Notes under the pieces: model-generated | Seen by the model: the letters and a program-made list of their open reading frames with translations, nothing else | The model's database searches: none | What the model was told of the DNA's origin: nothing | Assembly (NCBI GenBank): GCA_009602735.1 | Contig: WELA01012722.1 | Span: forward strand, 662,001 to 688,489 | Length of the DNA: 26,489 nucleotides | Reading direction: 5' to 3' | Source of the DNA: Mesotaenium endlicherianum | Lineage: Eukaryota; Streptophyta; Zygnematophyceae; Zygnematales; Mesotaeniaceae | In this document: in pieces, positions 24,367 to 26,489 of the stretch | Position numbering within the stretch: position 1 is the first letter of the stretch | How the letters are laid out: each line of letters starts with the position of its first letter | Translations under genes and position numbers: made by a program

Positions 24367-26118
24367 CTGAAGCAGCTACAAAACATCTCAGAGTCTTTTC
24401 AGTACAAGTTCTTCTTGTTCGACGTTTCTCTCCAGGCTTATTTCTGAAGACAACCCAGACGTTTTACTTCTCTGCTATCGTCGTTCTTACGTCAGTAAGT
24501 GAATGCGGCATTGGCGTGCTTGGATGCTGTAAGGCAATGAAGGCACTCCCGTTGGCAAACAATGTTCGGCATGATACATATATTCCTTCGGCAACCAAGC
24601 AGCCAGCCAGCAGGCAACAGTTGACTCAGCCCCCCCAAGTGGCGCACGTACGCCGAAGGCGCTCATCGAGCAGTGTCTCGACAGATGAGCCCAAACATTT
24701 GAGACGTAGCAGCAGCGGCAGCACATGCAGGCCACGCAAGTACCAGACAAATCAGCACGTCAAGCTGTGGTTCCCCTGCCCCTCTGCACCCCCCGTAGGC
24801 CCCCGGTGGCGGTCACGCTTCCCTCTTAAGAAGGCCCCTCCCACTCTTTCCCTTAGCTTGCTGGCCGGCTGGCTGACCTGGAAGGCGAGCAGGCGCTCGA
24901 GCGAGAGGAATCGGTTCTCGCAGAGCTCCTCCAGCGGGGACTGCGAGTCCAGAAGGCGCTGCACGTCCAGCTCCAGTGCGCTCAGGATCGCGTTTCGCGT
25001 GGCCGGGTTGTCGGACTCCGCCTCCACGATCTCCGACGTGCCGTGCGCCAGCATGGACAGCTGCACAAGCAGCAGCAAGCACTCAGCACATGCCCACGTC
25101 CGACACCATCTTGCTCAGGCCGGGTGGCGCCCTTGCAGCGAGCCCTGTGCAGCACAGCTCGCCAGCCGGTTGGCCGGCCGCCTCGCTGGCTGGCGGGAGG
25201 CAAAGACCGGAAGGGTGCAGGTGCCACACTTTGACGGCAGCGGCCTAAGGTACACGACACAAGCACGCGCACCATTTCTGTTGATCGCATACAAAGAGTG
25301 CCACACGAGAACGCGAGGCAGGGACTGCAAAAGCATAATCCACGTGGCCGTTAGAGACACATGATCCGTATGCAAATATAGAGTGACTTGATGAACTGCA
25401 GAAGTCACAGAAGAAGTCCTCAAGCACGCGGGGTCACTACTGCGTTGGTGCCGGAAGCGGAGCTGACGTAAACCGCTTCCATCAAAGAATCTTGAGCCTC
25501 ACGGGGCGGCACGCAGCTTGGAACGTACTCAGCAGATCTCCCTGGCGCGTGTTGCACCCCTGTGCCACCCATGTGCCCCTAACAGGTAATGCTGTACCTG
25601 TGTGCTCAAGGGGGCCTTGCCCCACTCATCTGGTACAGGGAGGGGGACTACTTTGCAGACCACACAATGATATCCTAGACGGCAGGCGTTGGTGGGAGGG
25701 CGTCTCAAGCGGCAGTTTGTGCATGCAGGCGTTACTGTGGCAGATGGCAAGTGCTATGGGAGGTGAGCTATGTACTCCCGTTTTTGGGCAGAACTTGCGT
25801 GCAGAGGTGGAGAGACGATAGTGCCAGCTGTGTTGGGAGGGTAGGAGCGGGTTCCACAATCGCAACGTCTTCACCTTCTTTGGCACCACTCAGTATGCAA
25901 TCAGTGGTGCACACAGCTTTCGAAGGGCCGTGCAAAGAACAGAAGAAGGAAGAGAGGAGAAAACAAAGGGGAGGAGCTTTTACGCCGAGACGACGCGCGC
26001 GCTGCACGCTGCCCTCCGCGCACAGGTGGAGGCCCACCACCTGGGAGTCCAGCTCGTCGAATGCATTGTGACCCTTGCCAGCTGTCACCGCATGCTGCCT
26101 GCTTGCCATCCGCTTCAG
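23410..26118 (-). CDS. Unknown protein with helical N-part and Gly/Gln/Met-rich disordered C-terminus, three exons, 5' end unresolved
   Basis: Exons in transcript order are 26118-25984, 25060-24878 and 24366-23410; all joins are phase 0. The joined N-part reads DELDSQVVGLHLCAEGSVQR, then ARRLG|LSMLAHGTSEIVEAES, then LLAFQ|VMFHKMAGTVAGLWP. It looks like a compact alpha-helical domain. After DLEREWLESSNDPSLDAT the sequence becomes low complexity: poly-Gly, RSKSPGGS, QG repeats, and a Met/Gly/Asn-rich end. The stop is at 23412-23410. Serine-arginine spacing around HGHSRSKSPGGSLHDRSHRG suggests phosphorylation sites. I do not recognise the family; role and location are unknown. More exons probably lie to the right. 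Confidence 0.72.
23849..23905 (-). repeat. Hexanucleotide repeat coding for Gln-Gly/Gln-Ser
   Basis: About nine units of the type ctggcc/ctggct (plus strand) give the QGQGQSQG stretch. The same type of hexamer occurs in the coiled-coil gene at about 679-711, where it also encodes Gln/Gly/Ser. Confidence 0.8.
24367..24877 (-). other. Intron of the Gly-rich gene (511 bp)
   Basis: GTCAGC donor and GCTTCAG acceptor. Several agccagcc/ccggctgg words near the donor. No gene seen within it. Confidence 0.7.
24878..25060 (-). CDS. Gly-rich gene, middle exon (61 codons)
   Basis: Clean acceptor TGCTTGTGCAG|CTG and donor TTCCAG|GTCAGC. Encodes LSMLAHGTSEIVEAESDNPA through SPLEELCENRFLSLERLLAF, strongly helical and acidic, with high GC third positions. 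Confidence 0.8.
25061..25983 (-). other. Intron of the Gly-rich gene (923 bp)
   Basis: GTAAAA donor and CTTGTGCAG acceptor. Contains ggccggttggccggccgcc-type GC-rich words near 25164-25200 but no supported exon on either strand. Confidence 0.6.
25984..26118 (-). CDS. Gly-rich gene, first recognised exon (45 codons)
   Basis: The acceptor is taken as GGCGAGCAG|CTG, the first AG after a pyrimidine-rich run; donor CTCGGC|GTAAAA. It encodes LKRMASRQHAVTAGKGHNAF and then DELDSQVVGLHLCAEG to RRLG. The polypyrimidine tract is interrupted by a GC-rich stretch, so the 5' boundary could differ. Confidence 0.6.
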
Positions 26119-26409
26119 CTGCTCGCCGCCCGCCGCAGCCACAAAGCCCAACAAAGAAAGTACAGGTCGCGGCACCGGATGAACATGTCAAGATCCGAAA
26201 GTCGGTCGGAAGAGGCTCGCATGCTCCTCAATTAGCCTGCCGCCCTCTGCTCGCATTGCTCGTACTGCTGCAGAGCTTTCCCGCTGCTGGGCCTTGGGGA
26301 GCGTGCAGCGCAAAAAAGCACACTTGGAGCCCCACGCCACGCGGCCTGAGCCCTATGCCGCCGCTTGAGCAGCCACCACGTGTGCCTACTTACATGAGGA
26401 ACGCTTGTG

Positions 26410-26489
<80 letters not shown>
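26119..26489. other. Right-edge sequence, no gene assigned; ends in microsatellite
   Basis: Probably an upstream intron of the Gly-rich gene. The final 80 bp are (CA)n followed by (GA)n that runs to the last base. Confidence 0.4.
26410..26489 (+). repeat. (CA)n-(GA)n compound microsatellite at window end
   Basis: Five or so CA units followed by about 35 GA units, uninterrupted to the edge. The true length is unknown, since the window or contig may end here because of the repeat. Confidence 0.95.

Overview
This window is nuclear-type eukaryotic DNA. Coding segments are GC-rich, and GT-AG introns of roughly 0.3-1.4 kb separate them. Introns and intergenic DNA are more AT-rich and full of microsatellites and minisatellites. 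There are no operons, Shine-Dalgarno sites, tRNAs or rRNAs. A GC-rich coding style with long introns, together with a bacterial-looking 3D cell-wall domain in a spliced gene, suggests an alga. A green alga fits and a stramenopile alga is not excluded; the sequence alone does not settle the lineage.

Region 1 (1-11639, minus strand) is one very large gene for a repetitive coiled-coil protein. Five exons can be joined in one frame into about 2970 residues, and the reading frame runs off the left edge. The basic module is exactly 35 residues (five heptads) with the core K-R-R-x-x-L-E-x-Q. In the centre, pairs of modules plus a Ser/Gly/Pro-rich linker have been amplified into about 22 units of 224-267 bp. 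Towards both ends the modules are divergent and run without linkers. The 35-residue spacing is kept exactly across two introns, which supports the exon joins.

Region 2 (11640-14212) is intergenic. It holds a 1033-bp transposon-like element at 12456-13488. The element has terminal inverted repeats of about 270 bp, three sub-terminal repeats spaced 30 bp apart in each arm, and a 7-bp target-site duplication. It has no visible transposase.

Region 3 (about 14213-18415, plus strand) is a four-exon gene for a 3D-domain protein with a C-x-C-x-x-C-C motif and the three conserved aspartates. Its introns carry CT-rich, G-rich/TTAGGG-like, GT-rich and 11-bp tandem repeats.

Region 4 (about 20495-21942, plus strand) is the 3' part of a gene for an unrecognised membrane protein: two exons, with one transmembrane segment near the end of each. 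Region 5 (23410-26118, minus strand) is the 3' part of a third unknown gene: two helical exons and a long Gly/Gln/Ser/Met-rich disordered tail. The window ends in a (GA)n microsatellite.

I see no sign that these genes act together. The most unusual content is the coiled-coil module architecture, followed by the long-TIR element and the intron-bearing 3D-domain gene.
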